From: Parahaliea maris
Lineage (GTDB): Bacteria; Pseudomonadota; Gammaproteobacteria; Pseudomonadales; Halieaceae
Direction: 5' to 3'
DNA: 64,000 nucleotides
Assembly: GCF_008064665.1 (NCBI RefSeq)
Contig: NZ_VRZA01000002.1
Location: forward strand, 124,001-188,000
The position numbers and the translations under genes were made by a program. The first letter of the stretch is position 1, and the number at the start of each line of letters is the position of its first letter. The notes below the pieces were generated by a model. That model made no database searches and was not told the DNA's origin. It worked only from the letters and a program-made list of their open reading frames with translations. Shown here piece after piece: positions 52,981 through 61,555 of this stretch.

Positions 52981-53456
52981 TGCGGGGCTCCCGGGTCGCG
53001 GATCGGCAGTTCGGTGGTGTACTTCACTTCGCTCAGCGCCACCGAGGAAGTAATGTCCTGTACCCCGGGCAATTGGGACAGGTGGTGACGAAAGAAATAC
53101 TCATAGCTTTCGACGTCCTCGGTGACGATGCGCAGGAGAAAGTCGCTGCGCCCCAGCATGACGTAACACTCGGTGACCTCCGGGAAGGAGCGAATTTTGG
53201 CTTCGAAGTCCCCCAGGGCCTGGCGGCCGTTGGCGGACAGCTTCACCTCCGTGTAGACCACGACATTCAGGCCCAGTTTCCTGCGGTTGAGCATCGCCAC
53301 GCGGCGCTCGATATAACCCTGCTCCTCCAGCTTCTTGATCCGCCGCCAGCAGGGTGGCTGGGACAGGTTGATACGTTCGGCGATGTCCGCTACCGCCAGG
53401 CTGGCGTCCCCCTGGAGGAGTTCGAGGATGCGGCGGTCGGTGGCGTCGAGTGACAA
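52977..53456 (-). CDS. Lrp/AsnC family transcriptional regulator
   Basis: 159 residues. The N-terminal helix-turn-helix is DRRILELLQGDASLAVADIAERINLSQPPCWRRIKKLEEQGYI (about 7-49), followed by the RAM/AsnC ligand-binding domain (SFPEVTECYVMLGRSDFLLRIVTEDVESYEYFFRHHLSQLPGVQDITSSVALSEVKYTTELPI). Such proteins sense amino acids. It is divergent from the acetolactate synthase gene with a 171-bp AT-rich spacer, which argues that it controls that gene in response to a branched-chain amino acid or other amino acid. It is first of a three-gene minus-strand set. Confidence 0.93.
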   Translation of the reverse strand: MSLDATDRRILELLQGDASLAVADIAERINLSQPPCWRRIKKLEEQGYIERRVAMLNRRKLGLNVVVYTEVKLSANGRQALGDFEAKIRSFPEVTECYVMLGRSDFLLRIVTEDVESYEYFFRHHLSQLPGVQDITSSVALSEVKYTTELPIRDPGAPQ

Positions 53457-53627
53457 GATATGAACCCTCCGTCGGGTATGTGGGTATAAAAATTACAACA
53501 TAAATAAATTATAAGAAATAAATATATGAATTTTAGTCTCTTCCGCCCCTAAATAGAAAAGAACTCTCTCCGGGTAGGTTCTATAGTTGTTCTCCAGAGT
53601 GTCTGCGCCGGGCCAGGAGGTTACCGG

Positions 53628-55523
53628 GTGGATGCATTGTCAGGCCAGGGGGAAAGGGCGATGAATTCAGATAATGTGACCTATAACGATGCCACCACGG
53701 TCCACGGCGGGACCCTGGAGGACATTGTCCCGGAGCAGCGGGCAGGCGCGCTGCGCGGTGCCCAGCTGCTGGCGAAAGCCCTGCAGGCCGAGGGCGTGGA
53801 TACCCTGTTTGGCTACCCCGGAGGGGCCAACCTGGAGATCTTCGATGTGCTGCGGGAATTCGGCATTCGCTGTGTGCGCACCGAGCATGAGCAGGGCGCG
53901 GTCCATGCCGCCCAGGGCTATGCCAGGGCGACCGGCCGGGTGGGTGTTTGCCTGGCGACCTCCGGGCCGGGCGCGACCAACCTGGTGACCGGTATCGCCG
54001 ACGCCAACAGTGACTCCACTCCGCTGGTCGCCATCACCGGTAATGTCCCCTCCCACCTGTTGGGCAGAAACGCCTTCCAGGAAGTGGATATCGTTGCCAT
54101 CACGCGCCCGGTGACCAAGCGCAGCTACCTGCTGCAGAAGGTGAGCGACATTCCGGCCACCGTGCGCGAGGCGTTCCTGCTGGCGGCGGGAAACCGCCCG
54201 GGGCCGGTATTGATCGACATCCCCAAGGACATCCAGCAGCACTACCCGCGCGATCCCGAGGGCAACTACGTGGCACCGAGGATTCCCGCGGTTATAGAAG
54301 CGCCGGAAAAACCGGTGCGCGGCATGACGGAAAATCAGTTGAGTGAGGCCAGCCGCCTGCTGTCTGAGGCGCGGCGCCCTGTCATCTATGCGGGGGGCGG
54401 TGTCATCTCGGCGGGCTGCGCCCCGGCCCTGCTGGCCCTGGCGGAGACCTTGCGCTGTCCGGTGACCACCACCCTGATGGGCCACGGTGCCTTTCCTGCC
54501 GGCCATGCGCTTTCGCTGCACACGCTGGGCATGCACGGCGCCCGCTATGCCAACGTGGCCGTGAACGAGGCAGACGTGGTACTGGCACTGGGCGTTCGCT
54601 TTGATGACCGGGTGACAGGGAACGTGGATACCTTCATCGCCGAGGGGCGGGTCATACACATCGACATCGACCGCGCCGAGCTGAACAAGAACAAGAGCGT
54701 TACCCTGCCAATATGGGCCGACCTGCGCGCCGCGCTGGACCAGTTGCTGGAGCGCGTCGTGGCCTGTGCTTCCGGTGAATGGCTGGACTACCTCGGTCGG
54801 GTGAAACGCGAGTTTCCCTACACCATACCCGAGCCCGAGAGCGGCGCGATCAGTCCCCAGTACGCTATAACTTTACTCAATCAGCAGACAGCCGGTGAAG
54901 CGATCGTATCGCTGGGGGTGGGACAGCACCAGATGTGGGCGATGCAGCACTACCAGCCGAATCAGCCGGCTTCGTTTCTCAGCAGTTCCGGCTTTGGCAC
55001 CATGGGCTATGGACTGCCGGCCGCGATAGGGGCAAAGGTTGCTCGCCCGGCGCGCCAGGTGGTGGATATCGACGGTGACGGTTCGCTCAATATGACCATC
55101 CAGGAACTGGCGACCTGCCGCCGCTACGGCATCGGGGTGAAGGTGATGGTGATCAACAACCAGTGGCTGGGGATGGTGCGACAGTGGCAGGACATGATTT
55201 ACCAGGGACACCGTGCGGAGTCGGATCTCTCGGATCCCACCTGCGTCACGCCGGCGGGTGAACGGGACATCTATCCCGATTTTCCCACGATCGCCTCGGG
55301 ATACCGGGTGAGTGCTGAAAGGGTCTCCCGGCGCGAGGACCTGGCACCTGCCATTGCCCGGATGCTGGCCAATCCCGACGAGCCCTACCTGCTGGATGTG
55401 ATCGTGGCGGCAGAGGAGAACGTCTATCCGATGATTCCGGCGGGGGGCTCCTACCGCGATATCATCATGGGGCCGGAAGACCTGGCAGCCATGTCGGTGG
55501 CATCCCAGGGCAGCAACGTTTGA
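53628..55523 (+). CDS. acetolactate synthase large subunit (thiamine diphosphate enzyme)
   Basis: 631 residues from GTG 53628, preceded by a perfect AGGAGG. An N-terminal extension of about 35 residues precedes the core. It has the catalytic glutamate region CVRTEHEQGAVHAAQGYARATG (about 84-105), the FAD-region RFDDRVTGN (about 324) and the ThDP-binding GDGSLNMTIQELATCRRYGIGVKVMVINNQWLGMVRQWQ. It condenses two pyruvates, or pyruvate with 2-oxobutyrate, for branched-chain amino acid synthesis. No small (regulatory) subunit gene is adjacent. The single-gene arrangement and the divergent Lrp regulator suggest a specialised second enzyme. Confidence 0.92.
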   Translation: MDALSGQGERAMNSDNVTYNDATTVHGGTLEDIVPEQRAGALRGAQLLAKALQAEGVDTLFGYPGGANLEIFDVLREFGIRCVRTEHEQGAVHAAQGYARATGRVGVCLATSGPGATNLVTGIADANSDSTPLVAITGNVPSHLLGRNAFQEVDIVAITRPVTKRSYLLQKVSDIPATVREAFLLAAGNRPGPVLIDIPKDIQQHYPRDPEGNYVAPRIPAVIEAPEKPVRGMTENQLSEASRLLSEARRPVIYAGGGVISAGCAPALLALAETLRCPVTTTLMGHGAFPAGHALSLHTLGMHGARYANVAVNEADVVLALGVRFDDRVTGNVDTFIAEGRVIHIDIDRAELNKNKSVTLPIWADLRAALDQLLERVVACASGEWLDYLGRVKREFPYTIPEPESGAISPQYAITLLNQQTAGEAIVSLGVGQHQMWAMQHYQPNQPASFLSSSGFGTMGYGLPAAIGAKVARPARQVVDIDGDGSLNMTIQELATCRRYGIGVKVMVINNQWLGMVRQWQDMIYQGHRAESDLSDPTCVTPAGERDIYPDFPTIASGYRVSAERVSRREDLAPAIARMLANPDEPYLLDVIVAAEENVYPMIPAGGSYRDIIMGPEDLAAMSVASQGSNV

Positions 55524-55568
55524 GTCCCCGTCGCAGGCGGGGCTCCTCCGGTTGAATGGGGGGCGCTC

Positions 55569-56579
55569 TCAGTCGAGGACGCTCAGCTGCCACAGGTCCT
55601 TGCGGTTCATGTGGAGCAGGGGCCTGATGGCCAGCAGGCCGGTGCGGCCGATGCTGGTTTCCAGGTGTTCCAGTTCCGCAAACTTCTCCCGAATTTGTGC
55701 ATCGACAGGTACCTCGAGGCCGTTCTGCCGCATCATCAGTAAGCCCTTGGCCCGCAGCGCCAGTTCGGTGTACACCCGCAGGTAGCAGAGCATATCCACC
55801 AATACCGGCCCGTCGAAATGGGCCTTCAGGTCGGCCATGAACTGGCCCGCGCGGGTGGCCCCGAACTGCCCGGAGGTCAACTGGCGGATGAACTGGGCAT
55901 CGTCGTCGAAGTCCAGCTCCAGCCAGTGGTGCAGGTGGCTGGCACTCAGGATGAATACGCCATAGAGCAAGGCGGGCAGGGTGGTCAGGAACAGCAGGGT
56001 CATCTGCACCGGCGGCAACACGAAGTGATTGAACAGTGAGTGCACGGCGATCGCAGCGGCCAGCCCGGGAATGCAGGCCAGCGGGCTGACATGCAGGTGG
56101 CGGTCGGAGAAGACCTGGGTGAGTACGGCGAAGATTGCCGTGGCACCGCCGTGCATGATGGCGGTGCCGAATCCGCGTACCACCCAGATCGCGTGGTGGC
56201 CATGCTCCGGGCTGGCGAGGTAGTAGAGATTCTCGCCCAGCGCAAATCCCGTACCCACGGCGAATCCGAGAATGGCGCTGTCCACCAGGAAGCCGATGCG
56301 GCAGTTGCGCAGCAGGTACACAATGACCAGCGCCTTCAGGGCTTCCTCGGTTATCGGGCCGACATAGCGGGACAGGGACGTGATCGACAGATCGAACAGG
56401 TCCCGCAGGGCGCTATTGACGAAGTAGCCCGCCACCGCGAGCAGGCAGCCAGCGCCAATCACCCCCAGCACCAGCCGGGGGCGGACCAGCTTGTAGCTGT
56501 CCATGTACATCAGCACCCCGAGGAACACCAGCACGGGCAGCAGGCCCAGGGGAGCGGTCACCAGTAAGTGTGTATTCAT
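55569..56579 (-). CDS. PrsW-type intramembrane metalloprotease
   Basis: 336 residues from ATG 56579. Longer frames upstream run into the operon spacer. PrsW motifs are visible: TEEALKALVIVYLL (EEXXK), DSAILGFAVGTGFALGENLYYL, AIMHGGATAIFAVLTQ (HXXXA) and HSLFNHFVLP. About eight membrane segments precede a C-terminal soluble tail of about 110 residues. The family cuts membrane anti-sigma factors or peptides. It lies 78 bp after puuD on the same strand, so it could be the last gene of the purine operon, though its role there is unclear. Confidence 0.85.
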   Translation of the reverse strand: MNTHLLVTAPLGLLPVLVFLGVLMYMDSYKLVRPRLVLGVIGAGCLLAVAGYFVNSALRDLFDLSITSLSRYVGPITEEALKALVIVYLLRNCRIGFLVDSAILGFAVGTGFALGENLYYLASPEHGHHAIWVVRGFGTAIMHGGATAIFAVLTQVFSDRHLHVSPLACIPGLAAAIAVHSLFNHFVLPPVQMTLLFLTTLPALLYGVFILSASHLHHWLELDFDDDAQFIRQLTSGQFGATRAGQFMADLKAHFDGPVLVDMLCYLRVYTELALRAKGLLMMRQNGLEVPVDAQIREKFAELEHLETSIGRTGLLAIRPLLHMNRKDLWQLSVLD

Positions 56580-56656
56580 GGGCTGAACTTTGCCGGGCTT
56601 GTCGAGCATGATCCCCTGATCGGCCGGGGAAATACAAGCCGCCGGGCGGCGCTGCT

Positions 56657-57850
56657 CTATTCGCCGGCGCCTTCCCGGATCCACTGGCCCAGCAGGTTGC
56701 GCTCTTGCTGGGTCATCCCGGTCTTGTTCAGGAACGGCATGTCGGTGGATTCCACCGAGCGGGCCAGAATCCGCGGCGCCCATTGCTCGATCTGGGCCAT
56801 GCTTTCCAGCATGACGCCCGCCGGGGCCACGGTGAAAACGTCGTCGCTGGGGCTGGCGGAATGGCAGCTGGCGCAGCGCTCGTGAATGATCGTCTGTACC
56901 TGTGCGGCACCCACCTGCTGCTCACTGGCTGCGGGAGCCGGTGCCCGCTCGGGCATGATCACCCAGGCCAGAACCGCCGTGGCCACCAGGGCGGCACCCA
57001 GTATCCAGGGCTGCTGTATCCCCTTGTGGCGCAGGTTGAAGTAGTGCCTGGCGAAGGCGGTGATGGCAATGATCGCCAGCAGAACCAGCCAGTTGTGTGG
57101 GTGGGCATAGGTCATCGGGTAGTGGTTGCTGATCATGATGAACAGCACCGGCAGGGTCAGGTAGTTGTTGTGGGTGGAGCGCAGCTTGGCCTTTGCACCC
57201 CAGGCGGGATCCGGCGCTTCGCCCGCCTCGATGGCTGCCACCAGCGCGCGCTGGGACGGCATGATTACCCGGAACACGTTGCCGGCCATGATGGTGCCGA
57301 TCATAGCGCCCATATGTATGAAGGCGCCGCGTCCGCTGAACAGGTGAGTGAGGCCATAGGTGGTGACCACCGCTAGCGCGATCAGTACAGCCCCAAGCAG
57401 GTAACCGTTGCGTGCCAGCGGGGTTGCGCAGAGCAGTTCGTACAACAGCCAGCCACCCGCCAGGAAGCCGATACCGATCGCAATCGCCTGGTACCGGCTG
57501 AGGTCTGCCACCCGCGGGTCGATCAGGTAGGCGTCGGCGCCGATATAGAACACCAGGATCATCAGCATCATGCCGGTCAGCCAGGTGGAGTAGGCCTCCC
57601 ACTTGAACCAGTGCAGGGTCTCCGGCATTTTCTCCGGCGCCAGCTGGTACTTCGCCACTTCGTAGATGCCGCCGCCGTGGATCGCCCACAGGTCACCCTT
57701 GATGCCCTGGTCCTGCTTCCAGCGCGGAGGTTCCTCCAGGCTGTTGTCCAGCCACACGAAATAGAACGAGGCGCCGATCCAGGCGACGCCGGTGATGACG
57801 TGGAGCCAGCGGAAAATCAGTTGCAGCCAGTCGAGTAAGTAAGCATCCAT
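56657..57850 (-). CDS. puuD: membrane urate hydroxylase with C-terminal cytochrome c
   Basis: 397 residues from ATG 57850 (MDAYLLDWLQLIFRWLHVITG). The frame runs to 57928, but the extra part is outside the family. Residues about 1-300 form the DUF989/PuuD membrane domain with about eight helices (WIGASFYFVWLDNSLEEPP, IHGGGIYEVAKYQLAPE, HWFKWEAYSTWL). The tail has a haem c motif CASCH (C326-H330). PuuD oxidises urate to 5-hydroxyisourate and sends electrons to the respiratory chain through its haem. It follows guaD by 4 bp and makes the substrate of UraH encoded in the same operon. Confidence 0.95.
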   Translation of the reverse strand: MDAYLLDWLQLIFRWLHVITGVAWIGASFYFVWLDNSLEEPPRWKQDQGIKGDLWAIHGGGIYEVAKYQLAPEKMPETLHWFKWEAYSTWLTGMMLMILVFYIGADAYLIDPRVADLSRYQAIAIGIGFLAGGWLLYELLCATPLARNGYLLGAVLIALAVVTTYGLTHLFSGRGAFIHMGAMIGTIMAGNVFRVIMPSQRALVAAIEAGEAPDPAWGAKAKLRSTHNNYLTLPVLFIMISNHYPMTYAHPHNWLVLLAIIAITAFARHYFNLRHKGIQQPWILGAALVATAVLAWVIMPERAPAPAASEQQVGAAQVQTIIHERCASCHSASPSDDVFTVAPAGVMLESMAQIEQWAPRILARSVESTDMPFLNKTGMTQQERNLLGQWIREGAGE

Positions 57851-57854
57851 GGTC

Positions 57855-59171
57855 TCAGTGAGTATCCGTGTCGTCTCGGTGGTGGGCGCAATGTCCCGCA
57901 ATGTAGGTCGCCAGTATGGCCCGGTCATCGCCTAGCATGGCCAGCACGAAAAGCTTCTCCAGCAGCGATGCGCAGTGCTGGTAGCGGAACGCCAGCATCG
58001 GCGTGGCTGCCGGGTCCAGTACCAGGAAGTCCGCTTCCTTGCCGGCTTCGAAGTTGCCGATATGCTGCTGGCAGTCGAGGCTGCTGGCGCCGCCCAGGGT
58101 CGCCAGGTAAAAGGCCTTGAAGGGGGTGAGCTTGTAGCCGCTCAGCTGCTGGGTCTTGTAGGCGTCGGCCATGGTTTCCAGGATGGAAAAAGTGTGACCG
58201 GCGCCGATGTCGGTGCCCAGGCCCACGCGGATGCCCTGCTGGACCGCGCGCTGCAGTTTGAACAGGCCGGAACCGAGGAACAGGTTGGAACCGGGGCAGA
58301 AGGCAATGTTGGATTCGGTCTCTGCCAACCGCTGCCACTCGGCATCTTCGAGGTGGATGCCGTGGGCGAATACGCTGCGCCTGCCCAAAAGCCCGGCCTG
58401 GTCGTAGGTGTCCAGGTAGTGTGCGCAGTCCGGGAACAGTTCCCGCACCCAGGCCACTTCATCCCGATTCTCCGACAGGTGAGTGTGCAGGTGTACGCCC
58501 GGGTGTTCCCGCAGCAGGCGGCCCGCCTGCTCCAGCTGCTCGGGCGTCGAGGTCGGGGCGAAGCGCGGCGTGACGGCGTAACGCAGGCGGCCCTTGCCGT
58601 GCCAGCGCTCGATCAGTTCCCTGCTCTGCTGGTAGCCCGATTCTGCGGTGTCGGTGAGGGCTTCCGGGGCATTGCGGTCCATCAGCACCTTGCCGCAGAT
58701 CATGCGCAGGTTGCGCTGCTCGGCGACGGCAAAGAACGCATCGACCGATTCGGGGTGAACGGTGCCAAACACCTGGGCAGTGGTGGTGCCACAGCGCAGC
58801 AGTTCGTCGAGAAAGCGCTCGGCGATTGCGGCGGCGTGTGCCCGGTCGGCGAACTCGGCCTCGGTGGGAAAGGTGTAGGTTTCCAGCCACTGCAGCAGCT
58901 GTTCACCGTAGGCGGCCACCATTTTGGTCTGGGGGTAGTGGATGTGGGTGTCGACAAAGCCGGGGCACAGCAGCTTACCCGGATAATCATTCAGCGGGGT
59001 GCCGGGTGGCAGTTCGGGCAGCAGGGCACTGGCTGGTCCGGTGGCGCTGACCCGGCCATCCTCCACCAGCAACAGGCCGTCTTCAATGTACTGGTAGCTC
59101 TCGGCCAGCGGTACGCTGTCAGGGTCCTGCAGGAAGTGCAGGATGTCTCCGCGGAAGGCTTCCAGGCTCAT
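57855..59171 (-). CDS. guaD: guanine deaminase
   Basis: 438 residues of the amidohydrolase fold. Zinc-binding HXH is in GFVDTHIHYPQT (about 72-83), with HTHLSEN (about 231), AHGIHLEDAEW (about 271), FCPGSNLFLGSGLFKL (about 291) and the conserved aspartate in GLGTDIGAGHTFSI. The HYPQ and CPGSN motifs are typical of guanine deaminases. It converts guanine to xanthine for the xanthine dehydrogenase whose genes lie upstream in the operon. Its ATG overlaps the stop of allA by 4 nt. Confidence 0.95.
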   Translation of the reverse strand: MSLEAFRGDILHFLQDPDSVPLAESYQYIEDGLLLVEDGRVSATGPASALLPELPPGTPLNDYPGKLLCPGFVDTHIHYPQTKMVAAYGEQLLQWLETYTFPTEAEFADRAHAAAIAERFLDELLRCGTTTAQVFGTVHPESVDAFFAVAEQRNLRMICGKVLMDRNAPEALTDTAESGYQQSRELIERWHGKGRLRYAVTPRFAPTSTPEQLEQAGRLLREHPGVHLHTHLSENRDEVAWVRELFPDCAHYLDTYDQAGLLGRRSVFAHGIHLEDAEWQRLAETESNIAFCPGSNLFLGSGLFKLQRAVQQGIRVGLGTDIGAGHTFSILETMADAYKTQQLSGYKLTPFKAFYLATLGGASSLDCQQHIGNFEAGKEADFLVLDPAATPMLAFRYQHCASLLEKLFVLAMLGDDRAILATYIAGHCAHHRDDTDTH

Positions 59172-59701
59172 GCCTGCTCCCCCGCGGAAAGCCGGGAATC
59201 TGGCGCCAGGGCAAACTCCAGTGAAGGTTCCAGTGCCACCTCGTCGCAGTTGTCACCGGGCCCCTGGCGGTCGACGACCAAAAAGTCGCTTGCCCCGTTT
59301 AGGGCCAGGGAGTAATGGTGCCAGGTGCCGCGACGGTAGTTGACGCCCTGGCCCGGCGCGGCCACGAACAGTGTCACTGCATTGACGTCGAAGGGCCCGG
59401 GGGGCGCGACGGCGACCAGATAGGGATTGGCAGACAGGGGCATGAAGGCCTGGCTGCCCCGGGGGTGACGCTCCATGACCTCGGCTCGAAAGGGCAGCGC
59501 AACCGGCTGGCTGCGGAAGATGCTGATGATGGCGGCGTCTTCCTCGCCCGACAGTTCCGCCTGGGCCAGCGCGTGGTAGCGGGTAGTGCGTCCGTAGTTG
59601 ATCGGGAAGTGTTCGCGGCTGGCACTGGCCTCGATGACATCGCCGTAGGGCGCAAAGGCGTCGGCGGTCAGTGGCTGGGCGTACAGGCGGCGGATCGACA
59701 T
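59168..59701 (-). CDS. allA: ureidoglycolate lyase
   Basis: 177 residues from ATG 59701, which overlaps the TGA of uraH by one base. The longer frame to 59896 is antisense-like and rejected. The cupin-type fold is marked by AFAPYGDVIEA, FPINYGRTTRYHALAQ, MERHPRGSQAFMPL, and APGQGVNYRRGTWHHYSLAL. It splits ureidoglycolate into glyoxylate and urea, the last step of the pathway. The gene order allantoicase then lyase is coherent: allantoicase makes the ureidoglycolate used here. Confidence 0.95.
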   Translation of the reverse strand: MSIRRLYAQPLTADAFAPYGDVIEASASREHFPINYGRTTRYHALAQAELSGEEDAAIISIFRSQPVALPFRAEVMERHPRGSQAFMPLSANPYLVAVAPPGPFDVNAVTLFVAAPGQGVNYRRGTWHHYSLALNGASDFLVVDRQGPGDNCDEVALEPSLEFALAPDSRLSAGEQA

Positions 59702-60042
59702 CAGGAACCCCGGTAGGTCGAGTAGCCGTAGGCGGAGAGCAACAGGGGAATGTGGTAGTGCTCCCCCGTGTCCGGCAGGTTGAAGACCACGTCGGCCCAG
59801 GGGTAGAACACCGGGGAGCCCAGCGCTTCGAAGTAGGCGGCGGTGGCGAAGTGCATGCGGTAGGTGCCCGCGGGCAGGACCAGGTCCTGGGGACACAGTC
59901 CCGGGAGGCGTCCGTCGCTATTAGTGTGGCCGCCTCCAACCCGCTCCCAGTCGTCACCCGCCTGGCGGTAGAGCGTGATGGCCACATTGGCGGCGGGGCA
60001 GCCGCGCGCCGTGTCGAGAATGTGGGTAGTGATCTGGCTCAT
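59701..60042 (-). CDS. uraH: 5-hydroxyisourate hydrolase
   Basis: 113 residues, the usual size. A transthyretin-like protein: conserved H7 (THILDTARGCPA), R45 (HTNSDGR), HYHIPLLLSAYGYSTYRGS with the C-terminal YRGS signature. It hydrolyses 5-hydroxyisourate, the product of PuuD, to OHCU. No signal peptide, so it acts in the cytoplasm. Its start overlaps the stop of uraD by 4 nt and its stop overlaps the start of allA by one base, a translation-coupled chain. Confidence 0.97.
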   Translation of the reverse strand: MSQITTHILDTARGCPAANVAITLYRQAGDDWERVGGGHTNSDGRLPGLCPQDLVLPAGTYRMHFATAAYFEALGSPVFYPWADVVFNLPDTGEHYHIPLLLSAYGYSTYRGS

Positions 60043-60539
60043 AGCAGTTTGTCCAGGCGGAGTTGGAAGATTTTGCGCTGCTCTTCGGCGGCGTTTGCCA
60101 GTTCCTCTGCGCGCGTGTTGGGTAGCCGCGCCTTGAGCAGGGCCAGCATGTCTGCCGCGCTTTTTCCCGTAGCGCAGACTATAAAGATAAATCCGAAGCG
60201 CGCCTCGTAGTCGCTGTTGCCCTGGGCCAGTTCCGTAATGACCGCCTCGGTGGCGCTGGCCACCGCAGCCTGCTCCCCGGCGGCCAGTTGCTTGGTATCC
60301 GCGTACTTCGCCTTGAGTGAGTCGACGTCGCCGATTTTGGGGTGACCGTCAAAGGCTTGCAGGTAGTCCGCTTCCTCCAGGCCTCGCCATACCGTATCGG
60401 CCGCGTCCTTGAGGCTCTGGGCATCGGCGAAGGGGCGTGCCGCCACGAGTTCGGCGATCCAGCGCTCGCTGGTGCAACACTGGCGCAGCTGCTGTGCCGC
60501 CTCGGCCGGCGATGCCGCGTTGAGCGCCTCGATGCTCAC
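60039..60539 (-). CDS. uraD: OHCU decarboxylase
   Basis: 166 residues from GTG 60539, which overlaps the stop of alc by 4 nt. The longer frame to 60851 lies over alc. The catalytic histidine H66 is in AFDGHPKIGD, followed by the conserved YEARFGFIFIVCATGKSAADMLALLKARLPN. It decarboxylates 2-oxo-4-hydroxy-4-carboxy-5-ureidoimidazoline to S-allantoin, completing urate breakdown after PuuD and UraH. Placement between alc and uraH fits that order. Confidence 0.95.
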   Translation of the reverse strand: MSIEALNAASPAEAAQQLRQCCTSERWIAELVAARPFADAQSLKDAADTVWRGLEEADYLQAFDGHPKIGDVDSLKAKYADTKQLAAGEQAAVASATEAVITELAQGNSDYEARFGFIFIVCATGKSAADMLALLKARLPNTRAEELANAAEEQRKIFQLRLDKLL

Positions 60540-61555
60540 TTCAGCCGCTCCCACTCCGGCAGGCCGATGACCCGCAAGCGGCTGACTCCGCCATCCGGGA
60601 AAATGTTCAGCCGCATATGGGTAAAGGTCTGTTCGGGGCTGGTCAGGATCTGGTCGATAAACACCTGGGCGCGGTCGGGGCCCAGTGGCGTCCGGTCGAT
60701 GACGGTAATCCACTCGGTGTTCTCGTCGGTTTCCCGTCCCTCGATGCAGGCGGCTTCCAGTACAAACTCGTCCGGGTAATTGCCCACGAAGTGGGCGGTG
60801 TCCACGATCACTTTGCGGATATTGCCCGGCACGCCGAGACGCAGGATGCACCAGTCATTGCCATCGTCCCGGCGCCGGCGGGTCTCCCAGCCGTCGCCCA
60901 TATTGTCGCCGGGGTGGGGTAGTACCAGGTTGTGGGGTGAACTGTAGAACTGGTCGCTGCACTGCTGGCCGTAGCCGCCGAGAGCTGCGCTGGCGAGGTC
61001 GACCAGCTCGCCCTCCACATAGTGCTCCCGGCGCGGCTTGGCCCGGCCCCAGGTGCGCAGGCGGGCGACGCCGCCGTCAGGAAAGATCTTCAGGCGCAGG
61101 TGGGTGCAGGGCCTGCGTTCGCTGACGGCAAACTCGTTCTGGGCGTTGGCCTCTAGCGCCGATTTCGGCAACAGGCTGAACCACTCGGTGTCGTCGTTAA
61201 TCGGGCCCTCCACCCAGGCCCCTTCCAGTGAAGCGTACTCCGGGGCGTTACCGCGAAAGTGGGTGGTTTCCACATCGACGATGTAGATGGAGCCGGGTAT
61301 GCCCAGCCGCAGGATGCACCAGTCGTAGTCCACGCCCTGCTGGTCCCGGTCGCGGCGGCGGAATGAACGGCGGGACTCCCAGCCGTCCATCCACTGCCCC
61401 GTGGCGACAAAATGCCCCTGGCGAAAGATCGGGGGGTTGGGATTGACCAGGTTGGAGGCCTCGGCAAACCACTGGTCGGAGCAGGACAGGGCGCGCCCCC
61501 CGATCCGGCCGCTCAGCAGGTTGATGAAATCACGGGTGAACTGGTCAGTGATCAT
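60536..61555 (-). CDS. alc: allantoicase
   Basis: 339 residues from ATG 61555. It consists of two homologous beta-sandwich repeats: SCSDQWFAEASNLVNPNPPIF...MDGWESRR...DWCILRLGIPG (about 23-90) and QCSDQFYSSPHNLVLPHPGDNMGDGWETRR...DWCILRLGVPG (about 196-240), each ending in HLRLKIFPDGGVARLR-like segments. This duplication is the allantoicase hallmark. It cleaves allantoate to ureidoglycolate and urea. Its start overlaps the stop of allB by 4 nt. Confidence 0.95.
   Translation of the reverse strand: MITDQFTRDFINLLSGRIGGRALSCSDQWFAEASNLVNPNPPIFRQGHFVATGQWMDGWESRRSFRRRDRDQQGVDYDWCILRLGIPGSIYIVDVETTHFRGNAPEYASLEGAWVEGPINDDTEWFSLLPKSALEANAQNEFAVSERRPCTHLRLKIFPDGGVARLRTWGRAKPRREHYVEGELVDLASAALGGYGQQCSDQFYSSPHNLVLPHPGDNMGDGWETRRRRDDGNDWCILRLGVPGNIRKVIVDTAHFVGNYPDEFVLEAACIEGRETDENTEWITVIDRTPLGPDRAQVFIDQILTSPEQTFTHMRLNIFPDGGVSRLRVIGLPEWERLK

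Noticed and set aside
55524-55568. Terminator between the convergent acetolactate synthase and prsW genes
   Set aside because: A short GC hairpin (CCCCG/CGGGG) exists but there is no T-run on either strand, so the support is too weak to list.
57975-59315. Plus-strand frame of 446 codons over guaD
   Set aside because: Antisense shadow of guanine deaminase and allA. GC-rich codon bias leaves long open antisense frames throughout this window.
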